A stretch of DNA of 64,000 nt from G963662905 sp965230045. GTDB lineage: Bacteria > Bacteroidota > Bacteroidia > Bacteroidales > WRLA01. Position numbers and translations under genes: made by a program. Positions within the stretch are counted from its first letter, which is position 1; each line of letters opens with the position of its first letter. The stretch covers positions 5,079,138-5,143,137 of the forward strand of contig OZ245940.1 in NCBI GenBank assembly GCA_965230045.1, read 5' to 3'. The notes beneath the pieces are model-generated. The model was given only the letters and a program-made list of their open reading frames with translations. It ran no database searches and was not told the DNA's origin. Positions 45,162 through 53,767 of the stretch are shown in pieces.

Positions 45162-45325
45162 CAAGTGCGAAAGTGACAAGTGCGAAAGTGACAAGTGACA
45201 AGTACGAAAGTGACAAGTGCGAAAGTGCGAAAGTTTAAAGTGCAAAGTCCACTTTCACAGTTTCACACTTTCCCACTTTCATACTTTCATACTTTCCCAC
45301 TTTCAAACTTTCCCACTTTCACATT
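45162..45325. repeat. AAGTG/CACTT repeat array 2
   Basis: Same unit types and same orientation as array 1, beginning 18 bases upstream of the S23 start codon. Its right end runs into the RNase R gene and supplies the last codons and stop of that gene (45303-45325). Confidence 0.85.
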
Positions 45326-47483
45326 CATCCCCAACCAAAGCCAGGTCAATTTTGCGTGCATTGACATCCACATTTTTTACCTGCACATTCACCTCATCGC
45401 CGATTTTGTAGGATTTATGATGATGGTGGCCTGTTACCTGATAGTTGTCTTCATCAAGATAATAGTAATCGTCATCAAGGTCCTGCATGCGGATCATACC
45501 TTCGCAGAAGCTTTCTTTCAGTTCCACAAAAACGCCCCATTTGCTTACGCCACTAATTATGCCGCAATATTTTTGCCCGACTTTATCGGCAAGATATTCG
45601 GCCTGTTTGTATTTCACGGAGGCGCGTTCGGCATCGGTGGCGGCGCGTTCCATATCGGAGCTGTGGTCGCACATTTCTTCCAGGCTGGATCGGTCGAGGT
45701 ATTTGCCTTTATGGAGATAAGCCCATACCAATCGGTGCACCAAAAGGTCGGGATACCGCCTGATGGGCGATGTAAAATGTGTATAATGCTTGAAACCCAG
45801 GCCGTAATGGCCAATATTTTCGGTAGAATAAACCGCTTTGGCCATCGCACGCAAAGTCATGGTTTCGATCAGGTTTTGTTCCCCGCGGCCTTTTACGCTG
45901 GTCAGTAGCTTATTCAAACTTTGATTGAGTGCTTCCTGACCAAAGAAATCAATTTTATAACCAAACTTGCCACATAATTTGCTCAGGCTGGCCAGTTTTT
46001 CGCCATTGGGCTCATCGTGGATACGGAAAACAAAAGGCTTGGGCTTGTTTCCGCGTGCCACCCCAAACATCTGTGCAATGGTTTTATTGGCCAGCAGCAT
46101 AAATTCTTCTACCAACTCGTGCGATTCGTTATGCTCGCGAACATACACATCCACGGGTTTTTTATCATCATCAAGGATAAAGCGCACTTCATTGGATTCC
46201 ATATTGATGGAGCCTTTTTCAAAACGCATTTTCCGCAGTTTTTGCGCCAGGCCATGCAGTAGCAAGAGTTCCTCTTTAAAAGTATCGTTTTCGTCATTTC
46301 CGTTGATGACCTCCTGCACTTCCTCATAGGTATATCTCCGGTCAGAATGAATCACCGAGCGGCAAACCCATTTGTTTCTGACTTTCATTTCTTCGTCCAG
46401 CTCCAGCATCACCGACATGGCAAAACGATCTTCTTTGGGGACCAGCGAACACAAGCCATTCGAAAGCACTTCGGGCAGCATGGGCACAACGCGATCGACC
46501 AGATAAACGGATGTAGCACGGTGATAGGCTTCTTTGTCGATGGCGGTTCCCGGCTGCACAAAATGCGACACATCGGCAATATGCACGCCCACAACTACAT
46601 TTCCGTTGGGCAGCTTTTCGATGGACAAGGCATCGTCAAAGTCTTTTGCATCTTTTGGGTCGATGGTAAATGTGGTCAGGCGCTGAAACTTCTCCCGGCT
46701 TTCGTAGGCATCCATAGGGATTGTGGACGGAAGATTTGCTGCTTCATCCAGTACTTCCTGAGGGAACTCGATGGGCAAGTCATATTCCATCAAAATACTT
46801 TGCATTTCCACATTATTATCGCCCGGTTTACCCAACACTTTCACCACTTTTGCAAATGGATTGCGGGCGTGATCGGGCCAGTCGGTAATTTCCGCAATGA
46901 CTTTATCCCCGTTTTTTGCATCGAGCAAATCCTGCTGATGCACAAAAAGATCAAACGGCATGCTTTGCTGATCGGGAATCATGAAGGAATAATTATGCTT
47001 GATGTCCATAATCCCCACAAACTGTGTTTTATTGCGTTTGATCACCTCAATAATCTGTCCTTCGTGCTTTCGGTTGCGCCTTTTAGGAAACAGGAAAACC
47101 TTGACCCAATCTCCGTGCAGTGCCTTTCCCGTATTGCCTTGCGCAATAAAAATATCTTCATCGAAACTGTCGGAAACAACATAAGCTTTTCCGGTTTGCT
47201 TCATATCAACTTTGCCTTCCACATAAGTTTTCGGGCTATATTTTGTGATATACTTTGCATGCAGTTTGTATTTGCCGCGCTTTTCTTCCACTAGGATATT
47301 CCCAATAAGCAGTTCATCCAAAATATCCCGCACAAGCTGTCGTGCGTCTTTATCCATGATGCCCAACTGTTTGCTTATTTGCCTGTAATTCATCCCTTTA
47401 AAAGGACTGCGCGCCATCATGCCAATGATTTGCTCTTTAAGGCTTACTCCTCTGGATTCCGATTTGCGGCGTTTTTTTCTCAT
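45303..47483 (-). CDS. rnr: Ribonuclease R
   Basis: A 726-residue 3'-5' exoribonuclease that degrades structured RNA. Domain order is an N-terminal winged helix (about 12-75, 'SLKEQIIGMMARSPFKGMNYRQISKQLG'), cold-shock domains (about 85-240), the RNB catalytic domain (about 255-590) with the metal-binding DPKDAKDFDDAL run starting at D275 (D281, D283 and D284 within it), and an S1 domain near the end ('YCGIISGVSKWGVFVELKE'). The last few residues (CESGKV) are encoded by repeat array 2, and the usual basic tail is lacking, so the original C-terminus was probably replaced when the repeat arrived. A candidate -7 box (TATTTTTG on the minus strand, 47549-47542) lies about 60 bases upstream. Confidence 0.95.
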   Translation of the reverse strand: MRKKRRKSESRGVSLKEQIIGMMARSPFKGMNYRQISKQLGIMDKDARQLVRDILDELLIGNILVEEKRGKYKLHAKYITKYSPKTYVEGKVDMKQTGKAYVVSDSFDEDIFIAQGNTGKALHGDWVKVFLFPKRRNRKHEGQIIEVIKRNKTQFVGIMDIKHNYSFMIPDQQSMPFDLFVHQQDLLDAKNGDKVIAEITDWPDHARNPFAKVVKVLGKPGDNNVEMQSILMEYDLPIEFPQEVLDEAANLPSTIPMDAYESREKFQRLTTFTIDPKDAKDFDDALSIEKLPNGNVVVGVHIADVSHFVQPGTAIDKEAYHRATSVYLVDRVVPMLPEVLSNGLCSLVPKEDRFAMSVMLELDEEMKVRNKWVCRSVIHSDRRYTYEEVQEVINGNDENDTFKEELLLLHGLAQKLRKMRFEKGSINMESNEVRFILDDDKKPVDVYVREHNESHELVEEFMLLANKTIAQMFGVARGNKPKPFVFRIHDEPNGEKLASLSKLCGKFGYKIDFFGQEALNQSLNKLLTSVKGRGEQNLIETMTLRAMAKAVYSTENIGHYGLGFKHYTHFTSPIRRYPDLLVHRLVWAYLHKGKYLDRSSLEEMCDHSSDMERAATDAERASVKYKQAEYLADKVGQKYCGIISGVSKWGVFVELKESFCEGMIRMQDLDDDYYYLDEDNYQVTGHHHHKSYKIGDEVNVQVKNVDVNARKIDLALVGDECESGKV

Positions 47484-47611
47484 GATTTCATTTTTTCCTG
47501 CGCATTTATTAAAATACAGCAGATATTTGTAACAAAGCTAACAAAAATAAGCACGCAACCGGCCTTTGCCCGATGCAAGCATAAACGAAGCGGTTTAGAC
47601 CGGCATTATGC

Positions 47612-47648
47612 AAAAAAAAGCCACATCCCGATAAAACCGGAATATGGC
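47612..47648 (-). terminator. Intrinsic terminator of the MacAB-type export operon
   Basis: On the minus strand an 11-base-pair stem (GCCATATTCCG with CGGGATGTGGC, with G-T pairs) and a 7-base loop are followed by eight T. It lies about 40 bases beyond the stop of the adaptor gene, the last gene of the export operon. Confidence 0.85.
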
Positions 47649-47689
47649 ACGAATCAAAACCTCTAAAATAATTATAAGCTAAAAAAAAC

Positions 47690-48802
47690 TTATCCTTCCT
47701 GAACGCCCATCGGTTTGCCCGAATTAGGCACTTTCACTTTATCGTCTTTAGAAATACCTTCCAGGACTTCGATCTGGATACCATCAGAGAGCCCGGTTGT
47801 TAAATATCGTTTTTCGTATTGCTGCGGACCGATTTCCACCTCCACAAAAGCGGAATCTTTATCATCAAACTGCAAGAGGCTTTCTTTGATGCTCAGAACT
47901 TTATCATGGCGCTCGAGCACGATATCGGCATTGGCCGAATAATTTGCACGCACAAAAACGCTGTCGCGCAGGCTGACATCCGCCCTGATTTTAAACTGAA
48001 TGGCTCCGTTTTCTTCGACTCCTTTTGGCGAGATATGCTCCAGAACTGCTTCAAAAGTCTGATCTTCCAGCGCGCCAATGGTGAGGATAAGCGGCATACC
48101 CTCCCTAATCTTGCCCACTTCGGATTCATCAATATTTCCTTCAAAAATCATGTCGTTCATATCGGCCACGGTGGCGATGGTTGTGCCATCATTAAAGGTA
48201 TTGCTTTCGATTACGGAATTACCGATTTTGACAGGAATTTCGAGCACCATTCCGTCAATTGTGGAGCGAATCAGGGTATTGCTTACTTCGCCGGCATCGC
48301 GTTTCTGGCCTTCGCGGATCAGCTCCAGATTGCCTTTGGCTGCTGCAACTTCCTGTACTGCATTGTTGTAGGTCACCTCAAAATCTTCAAAATTGCTAAT
48401 GGAAATTACATCCTTTTCGAGCAGTTCCTTATTGCGCTGATAATCCTTTTCCGCATCTTTCAGCTGGATTTTTGCCCGTTCCAGACGCGATTCAGCTTCG
48501 TTGAGCTGCACCATGTTCGGAATAATCTTCACCCGCGCAATCAGGTCCCCTTTTCGCAACTGGTCGCCTTCTTCTACAAAAAGCGCATCAATAATTCCGG
48601 AAACCTGAGGTTTGATCTGGATTTCCTGACGGGGAATTACCGAACCGGTTGCTGTGGTTTTCTTAACGATATCGGTAACTTCAGGAGTCAGCGATTCAAA
48701 AACAAGCGGTTTGTCCTGCGATTTTTGAAACAGGTAGTAAATTGTGTAGGCAAATACCCCAACCAGTACGAGGGCAAAGAAAATCTTCAGAAACTTTTTC
48801 AT
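47690..48802 (-). CDS. Periplasmic adaptor (MacA/HlyD-type membrane-fusion protein)
   Basis: A 370-residue protein anchored by an N-terminal membrane segment ('FLKIFFALVLVGVFAYTIYYLF'). A biotinyl/lipoyl-like half ('ITGSVIPRQEIQIKPQVSGIIDALFVEEGDQLRKGDLIARV' region) leads into a coiled-coil hairpin ('LNEAESRLERAKIQLKDAEKDYQRNKELLEKD'), the second lipoyl half and a beta-barrel. It should link an inner-membrane ABC exporter to an outer-membrane TolC-like channel; no tolC is in the window. It is the last of four genes read in the order ATPase, permease, permease, adaptor, which matches MacAB-type systems of Bacteroidota. Confidence 0.9.
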   Translation of the reverse strand: MKKFLKIFFALVLVGVFAYTIYYLFQKSQDKPLVFESLTPEVTDIVKKTTATGSVIPRQEIQIKPQVSGIIDALFVEEGDQLRKGDLIARVKIIPNMVQLNEAESRLERAKIQLKDAEKDYQRNKELLEKDVISISNFEDFEVTYNNAVQEVAAAKGNLELIREGQKRDAGEVSNTLIRSTIDGMVLEIPVKIGNSVIESNTFNDGTTIATVADMNDMIFEGNIDESEVGKIREGMPLILTIGALEDQTFEAVLEHISPKGVEENGAIQFKIRADVSLRDSVFVRANYSANADIVLERHDKVLSIKESLLQFDDKDSAFVEVEIGPQQYEKRYLTTGLSDGIQIEVLEGISKDDKVKVPNSGKPMGVQEG

Positions 48803-48832
48803 AATGTGCTGTCTTGATATTGTTTTTGACTT

Positions 48833-50098
48833 TTATTCATCGCGTAAAGCATCAATGGGTTTTATGCTCACCGCCCTTCGGGCAGGAATCAGTCCGGCGA
48901 TCATTCCCGAAAAGATCAGGACAATCAATGCCGTCATTGCTTTTTGGAAATCCACTTCCGGGTTCAGGAACATACCGGATTCGCCGCCCGATTGCAGAAT
49001 CATCATATTCACTCCTTCCAGGGCTGCCACTCCAAGCACTAAACCTGTGTAACCTGCAATTGTAGTCAGCATAACCGATTCTGTGATAATCTGGCTAATG
49101 ACCATCCAGGGCGTTGCGCCAATAGCCCGTTGAACGCCAATTTCTTTAGTTCGTTCTTTTACAACAATAAGCATGATATTGCTCACACCGATGACGCCGG
49201 CCAGAAGCGTTCCAATGCCCACAATCCATATCAGGCCATTGATACCCATAAAAAGCGTGGTCATTTTTTTGTATTGATTTTCCAGGTTAAACGATCCTAC
49301 AGCCCTTTCATCATCGGGATGAATGCTGTGCCTTTGGCGCATTAAAGCCTTAACTTTTGGCTCCACCTCCGAAACCGTGGCTCCTTTAACCGTTATTGAA
49401 TACCAGCCAACAATATTGCCATAATTATAGGTTTTCTGCAATGTTGTAAATGGTATAAAAATCTGTTGGTTATCATTATCGGCCTGATGGCCCGATTTCT
49501 TGGATTTAAACAAACCCACTATTTTAAAATATACACCATTTATCCGCATGCTTGTCCCGATGGGATCTTCATCCGGTTCATACATTTCGTTATAAACACG
49601 CTGGCCGATCACGGCAACTTTTCTTTTATCCTGAATATCAAACTCATTAATGAAGCGGCCTTTGACCATATCCACCGGATCGATCTTATAGAAATCGGGA
49701 TAATCGCCCTGAATCCGGAAAGCGCCGGTACGTTCGTTGCGCACAACATTATTATTACCTTCGCTGCTCCAGCCCTGCAAGCGCGGCGCGATATACTCTA
49801 CCTCAGGAATATTATCGATAATGGCCTGAGTATCATCATTATCAAAATTATAATGCCGTCCACGCTTAAAACCCTTATAGGGCATGGTAGTGTTCTGCGT
49901 CCACATAAAAAAGGAATTGGTTGCCATATCGCCCATTTCCTGTGTAACGCCATTGTTCAGCCCCTTGCCGGAACCCAGCATGATGATCAGCATAAAAATC
50001 CCCCAAAACACGCCAAAAGCCGTGAAGAAAGTCCGCCACTTGTTTTTGCTCAGTGCGTTAAAAATTTCCTGCCATGAATCTGTATCAAATATTCTCAT
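48833..50098 (-). CDS. MacB-like ABC transporter permease (second)
   Basis: A 421-residue FtsX/MacB-type permease. There is one membrane segment near residue 30-50 ('TFFTAFGVFWGIFMLIIMLGSGKG'), a large periplasmic domain (about 60-280, MacB_PCD type) and three membrane segments near the C-terminus with 'GVSNIMLIVVKERTKEIGVQRAIGATPW', the cytoplasmic coupling motif. It is a paralogue of the permease just upstream and separated from it by 12 bases. Two permeases with one ATPase suggest a heterodimeric exporter. Substrate unknown. Confidence 0.9.
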   Translation of the reverse strand: MRIFDTDSWQEIFNALSKNKWRTFFTAFGVFWGIFMLIIMLGSGKGLNNGVTQEMGDMATNSFFMWTQNTTMPYKGFKRGRHYNFDNDDTQAIIDNIPEVEYIAPRLQGWSSEGNNNVVRNERTGAFRIQGDYPDFYKIDPVDMVKGRFINEFDIQDKRKVAVIGQRVYNEMYEPDEDPIGTSMRINGVYFKIVGLFKSKKSGHQADNDNQQIFIPFTTLQKTYNYGNIVGWYSITVKGATVSEVEPKVKALMRQRHSIHPDDERAVGSFNLENQYKKMTTLFMGINGLIWIVGIGTLLAGVIGVSNIMLIVVKERTKEIGVQRAIGATPWMVISQIITESVMLTTIAGYTGLVLGVAALEGVNMMILQSGGESGMFLNPEVDFQKAMTALIVLIFSGMIAGLIPARRAVSIKPIDALRDE

Positions 50099-50110
50099 TT
50101 TGTTGGGGCT

Positions 50111-51343
50111 TTATTCTTCTTTTAATGCTTCAACAGGACGGATGGATGCGGCACGGCGCGCGGGAACAAAGCCGGCCAGTGCCCCGGCAAAAACCAGGAT
50201 AGCCGTTGCTCCCAGCGCAACATTTATATTGATTTCGGGATTTGCAAAATAGTCGATGTCGGGCAGTATTTTTCCAATAAACTCCAACAATACTACCCCC
50301 AGAACAAGTCCGATATAGCCTGCAAAAGCTGTGATCAGAACCGATTCCTGCAATACCAGCCCGATAATGGAGCCCGGCGTTGCGCCCATGCTTTTGCGTA
50401 TGCCTATTTCACGGGTACGTTCTTTTACCACAATCATCATGATATTGCTCACGCCCACAATTCCGGCAATGATGGTTCCTATCCCAATAATCCAGATAAA
50501 GAAGCGAATGCTGGCAAACAGGCTCATAAACTGCTGAAAATTCTCCACATTATTCCAGATATGCACCGCGCGCTGGTCTTCCGGAGCAAAATGATGGCGC
50601 CGGGACATTTTATCGCGTATTTCGGTGACCATTTCCTGCGAACGTTCCACACTGGCATCGCCGGTAGTCATGGAGATATTATTTACATAATTTCCTCCGT
50701 TAAAAACCATTTGTGCAGTGCTTACAGGGATATAAATCCTACTCATGTCGCGGTCGCCGCCCGGATCTTCATAGACGCCTACGACCTGAAAAGGCACGCC
50801 ACTAACACGAATATATTTGCCAATGGGATCTTCTCCGTTTTTGAAAAGGGATTCGGCTACGATGCGCCCAATGGAAGTAACTTTTCGGTTTTTATCGACA
50901 TCAATATTATTCAGGAAACGGCCATTTTTGACTTCAACGGTTTCTACTTCAGCATAATCGGGCAGGCAGGCAAAAATATCAAAGCTGCCATACTCCTTAC
51001 CATACGACAAAGTATTATTGCGCCAGATGCGGAAACGGGAGGAAATAAACCCGACACCTTTTACCTTGCTTATTTCTTCGTAATCTTTATTGGTAAAACG
51101 GATAAAACGGCCGGGTTTATAACCTTCATGAGCCATGGAAGTAATCCCCTGATTTACCCAAATGGTGTTTTCCGCATCGCCCTCAAAATCCTTGCGCACG
51201 CCATTTTCCAGTCCGTAGCCGGAACCGAGAAGGATCACCAGCATAAAAATGCCCCATGCAACGCTGAATCCCGTGAGGAAAGTCCTCAGTTTATTCTTGT
51301 TGATGGTTTCAAAAATCTCCTGCCATTTATCCAGATCAAACAT
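50111..51343 (-). CDS. MacB-like ABC transporter permease (first)
   Basis: A 410-residue FtsX/MacB-type permease with the same layout as its neighbour: an N-terminal membrane segment ('TFLTGFSVAWGIFMLVILLGSGYG'), a periplasmic domain, the coupling motif 'GVSNIMMIVVKERTREIGIRKSMGATPG' and three C-terminal membrane segments. It starts 11 bases after the ATPase stop, within one operon. Confidence 0.9.
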   Translation of the reverse strand: MFDLDKWQEIFETINKNKLRTFLTGFSVAWGIFMLVILLGSGYGLENGVRKDFEGDAENTIWVNQGITSMAHEGYKPGRFIRFTNKDYEEISKVKGVGFISSRFRIWRNNTLSYGKEYGSFDIFACLPDYAEVETVEVKNGRFLNNIDVDKNRKVTSIGRIVAESLFKNGEDPIGKYIRVSGVPFQVVGVYEDPGGDRDMSRIYIPVSTAQMVFNGGNYVNNISMTTGDASVERSQEMVTEIRDKMSRRHHFAPEDQRAVHIWNNVENFQQFMSLFASIRFFIWIIGIGTIIAGIVGVSNIMMIVVKERTREIGIRKSMGATPGSIIGLVLQESVLITAFAGYIGLVLGVVLLEFIGKILPDIDYFANPEININVALGATAILVFAGALAGFVPARRAASIRPVEALKEE

Positions 51344-51354
51344 AGGCTTGGGGT

Positions 51355-52083
51355 TTAAGCTACAGCAAATTCGTTGGCCAAAGCTTTATCTTTAAATTTC
51401 TTCAGTTCACCATTGATGATGTTTTCGCTGATCAGGCCGTCGCGTAGCTTGATGATGCGTTCGGTGCGTGCCGCGATATCCGCTTCGTGCGTTACAATGA
51501 TGATGGTAATTCCTTGTTGATGAACCTTTTGAAGCACATCCATGACTTCGTAACTGGTAGTAGTATCCAGCGCACCGGTTGGCTCATCAGCCAGAATTAC
51601 TTTAGGCTTGCTGATCAGGGAACGTGCAATGGCGAGGCGCTGTTTCTGCCCACCGGAAAGTTCATTGGGCAAGTGATGTGCCCATTCGCGCAATCCCATC
51701 ATTTCAAGATATTCCAGGGCAATGCGGTTGCGCTTTTTACGGCTGACTTTCTGATAATAAAGCGGAAGCGCCACATTTTCCATGGCGTTTTTAAAGGAAA
51801 TCAAATTAAACGACTGGAAAATAAAGCCCAGCATTTCGTTGCGGTATAGGGCAGCTTTCTTCTCGCTCATATTACGGATCAGCTTACCGTCGAGGTGATA
51901 GCTTCCGGTATCGTAATTATCGAGAATTCCGAGGATATTGAGCAGAGTGGATTTCCCTGAGCCGGAGGAGCCCATAATACTGACCATTTCTCCCTTTTCA
52001 ATTTCGAGGTCAATTCCCTTCAGCACGTGGAGAGAATTTTTTCCTGTACGGTAGGATTTGTTAATATCCTGAAGTTTTATCAT
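51355..52083 (-). CDS. MacB/LolD-type ABC transporter ATP-binding protein
   Basis: A 242-residue ATPase. The Met at 52083 is preferred to one three codons earlier because relatives start 'MIKLQDINKSY'. Walker A is 'GSSGSGKST' (residues 38-46), the Q-loop lies in 'FIFQSFNLI', the signature is 'LSGGQKQRLAIARS' and Walker B is 'VILADEPTGALD'. A C-terminal extension of about 20 residues follows the H-loop region. It is the first gene of the export operon and energises the two permeases. Confidence 0.93.
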   Translation of the reverse strand: MIKLQDINKSYRTGKNSLHVLKGIDLEIEKGEMVSIMGSSGSGKSTLLNILGILDNYDTGSYHLDGKLIRNMSEKKAALYRNEMLGFIFQSFNLISFKNAMENVALPLYYQKVSRKKRNRIALEYLEMMGLREWAHHLPNELSGGQKQRLAIARSLISKPKVILADEPTGALDTTTSYEVMDVLQKVHQQGITIIIVTHEADIAARTERIIKLRDGLISENIINGELKKFKDKALANEFAVA

Positions 52084-52251
52084 AATGCACACCTTAATCT
52101 GGGCATGCTGAATGCCATGTTCGTGCCATACTTACAACTTATTGATTAAAAAACACTTAAGATTTTCCAGCTGCACGTTTATGGACAAAAGGTGTTCGCA
52201 GCTTAACAGGTGAGTGTACGGTTTTGAACAGGGGTGAGCGTGGGAGTGATG

Positions 52252-52361
52252 AGTGTGAAAGTGACAAGTAGGAAAGTGACAAGTGCGAAAGTTTAAAGTG
52301 CAAAGTCCACTTTCAACTTTCATACTTTCCCACTTTCCCACTTTCCCACTTTCCCTCTTTC
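52252..52361. repeat. AAGTG/CACTT repeat array 3
   Basis: Same repeat words, core and orientation as array 1, ending at the stop codon of the second S23 copy. It lies in the upstream region of the ABC export operon; 52093-52251 between them shows no gene. Confidence 0.85.
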
Positions 52362-52709
52362 AATCTCTCAACTTTCCTATAAGCCCCGCGATAATTTTCG
52401 ATGTTTCTTCGGCCAGGGCAAAAAGCTTGTTGAAATCCTTTTCTGTTATTTTGTTAAGTTCTTTCGCCAGGTAGAGCATTGAACGCACTTCGCCGCATGA
52501 GCCTTTAGCCACGGATAAAAAATAGCGGAATTCTTTGGTGCTTTTTCGTTCAAAACCTTCGGCTATATTGTTCATCACGGAAACCGAAGCTCGTTGTATC
52601 TGATCTTTAAAGCCAAAGTCCCTGCTTCCTCAAACAGATGATATACCAAAACCGCAAGTTCTTTGGATTTCTGCCAGGCGATAATATCTTCAAATCTGTT
52701 TATTAGCAT
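52360..52709 (-). pseudogene. Four-helix-bundle (S23-type) protein, frameshifted copy
   Basis: Near-identical to the intact gene at 44793-45143 but 350 instead of 351 bases long. A T is missing near 52625 (CTGCTTCCTC against CTGCTTTCCTC), which shifts the frame after about residue 28. The remaining open part from 52578 covers the last 72 residues and differs from the intact copy at only a few positions. The high similarity shows a recent duplication; the deletion is younger than the duplication. Arrays 3 and 4 enclose it exactly as arrays 1 and 2 enclose the intact copy. Confidence 0.9.
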
Positions 52710-52727
52710 CGTTTTTATTTTTTATGG

Positions 52728-52855
52728 CAAGTGCGAAAGTGACAAGTAGGAAAGTGACAAGTAGGAAAGTTTAAAGTGCAAAGTCAACTTTCAACTTTCC
52801 CACTTTCACACTTTCATACTTTCACACTTTCACACTTCCCCACTTTCCCACTTCC
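52728..52855. repeat. AAGTG/CACTT repeat array 4
   Basis: Begins 18 bases upstream of the start of the frameshifted S23 copy, the same spacing as array 2 to the intact copy. It ends two bases before the stop codon of the FISUMP lipoprotein gene. Confidence 0.85.
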
Positions 52856-52856
52856 T

Positions 52857-53579
52857 TTAATCCTTAATACAGCGGACAGAGCGCGCGCTTATACGAGAAT
52901 AATCTGTAATACCGGTATGATATTTATTAAAATGCAGGCCCCACGCCTTTGTTCCTGCTACCGTACTTGACCAATAAGAACCATCAGATCCACCAAAATC
53001 GAAATAGTCTCTATAGCTGCGGCTCCCGGCCAATGGCAGTTTGAGCGGCGTGGCAAATTGGTCGGTTATGCCATGGCTGAACCAGCTTAAGCGCTCAGCC
53101 TCCCACTCTGCTATGGTTGGTAACCGGTAGCCGCTTGGGCATGGATTGTTCTTTCCATTAACACCCTGCCATAAATCGTCGTTTTTCGGGCTACGCCAGT
53201 CGTAATATTGCACCTCATAATCAAAAGATATAAATTTTCCATGGCCGGGTGTATCACTATTACTTAACTCCATTGTAAAACCGGAAGTATGCTTTTCATG
53301 TCCATCGGCAACCCGCCCCCACTGGTATAAATCACCATAAGCTGCTTCATCAGTAAAATTTGTTGCATCTTGTGAAGCTCCCAGATTTCGATCCATCCAG
53401 GTTTTGCCTGTTGCATAGTTGGTAACATCGGAAAAGACCTCAATATCTGGTTCTGATGGAGGCTTAATATTTGCATCATCCGTATCATCGTCATTGCATG
53501 AAGCTAATACAAAGCTCACCGCAACAATAATAACCAAAATCCAAACCAGCTTTTTTTTATTCATTTCCGAAATTTTCAT
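52857..53579 (-). CDS. Lipoprotein with FISUMP (Fibrobacter succinogenes major paralogous) domain
   Basis: A 240-residue protein. A signal sequence with lipobox 'VLASC' (Cys27) leads into an Asp-rich linker. From about residue 45 the FISUMP pattern is clear: 'YATGKTWMDRNLGASQDAT', 'YGDLYQWGR', 'NPCPSGYRLPTIAEWEAE', 'LPLAGSRSYRD', 'GSYWSSTVAGTKAWGLHFN' and the closing 'ARSVRCIKD'. These domains are common on the surface of Bacteroidota and Fibrobacter; their function is unknown, possibly carbohydrate binding. It is a single gene whose 3' end abuts array 4. Confidence 0.88.
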   Translation of the reverse strand: MKISEMNKKKLVWILVIIVAVSFVLASCNDDDTDDANIKPPSEPDIEVFSDVTNYATGKTWMDRNLGASQDATNFTDEAAYGDLYQWGRVADGHEKHTSGFTMELSNSDTPGHGKFISFDYEVQYYDWRSPKNDDLWQGVNGKNNPCPSGYRLPTIAEWEAERLSWFSHGITDQFATPLKLPLAGSRSYRDYFDFGGSDGSYWSSTVAGTKAWGLHFNKYHTGITDYSRISARSVRCIKD

Positions 53580-53649
53580 TCAAATATATTACAAAAGTAA
53601 AAAAATACCAGAACACATTTGTATAGAATAATTATTTTTAATAACAAGC

Positions 53650-53767
53650 CCGAAAGCTAAAAGTGCAAAGTCCACTCTCAAACTTTCGCACTTTCAACTT
53701 TCATACTTTCAACTTTCCCACTTTCACACTTTCCCACTTTCCCACTTTCACACTCCCCCACTCTCTC
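53650..53767. repeat. AAGTG/CACTT repeat array 5 (solo)
   Basis: A shortened left half and core (CTAAAAGTGCAAAGTCCACT) and a long run of inverted CACTTTC units, reaching the stop codon of protease 4 (53766-53768). There is no S23 gene beside it, so arrays also occur alone. Confidence 0.8.

Noticed and set aside
44697..45325. Repeat arrays considered as CRISPR
   Set aside because: Units are short, variable and inverted around a core, with no unique spacers of constant length and no cas genes.
45195..45908. A 237-codon frame starting in repeat array 2
   Set aside because: The first part is translated repeat and the rest is antisense to rnr.
46347..47294. A 315-codon plus-strand frame opposite RNase R
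   Set aside because: It lies wholly inside rnr, is rich in residues expected from reverse reading of a conserved gene and matches no family.
47819..48817. A 332-codon plus-strand frame opposite the export adaptor gene
   Set aside because: It is a shadow of the adaptor gene; composition is atypical (many F, C, H, N) and no motif is present.
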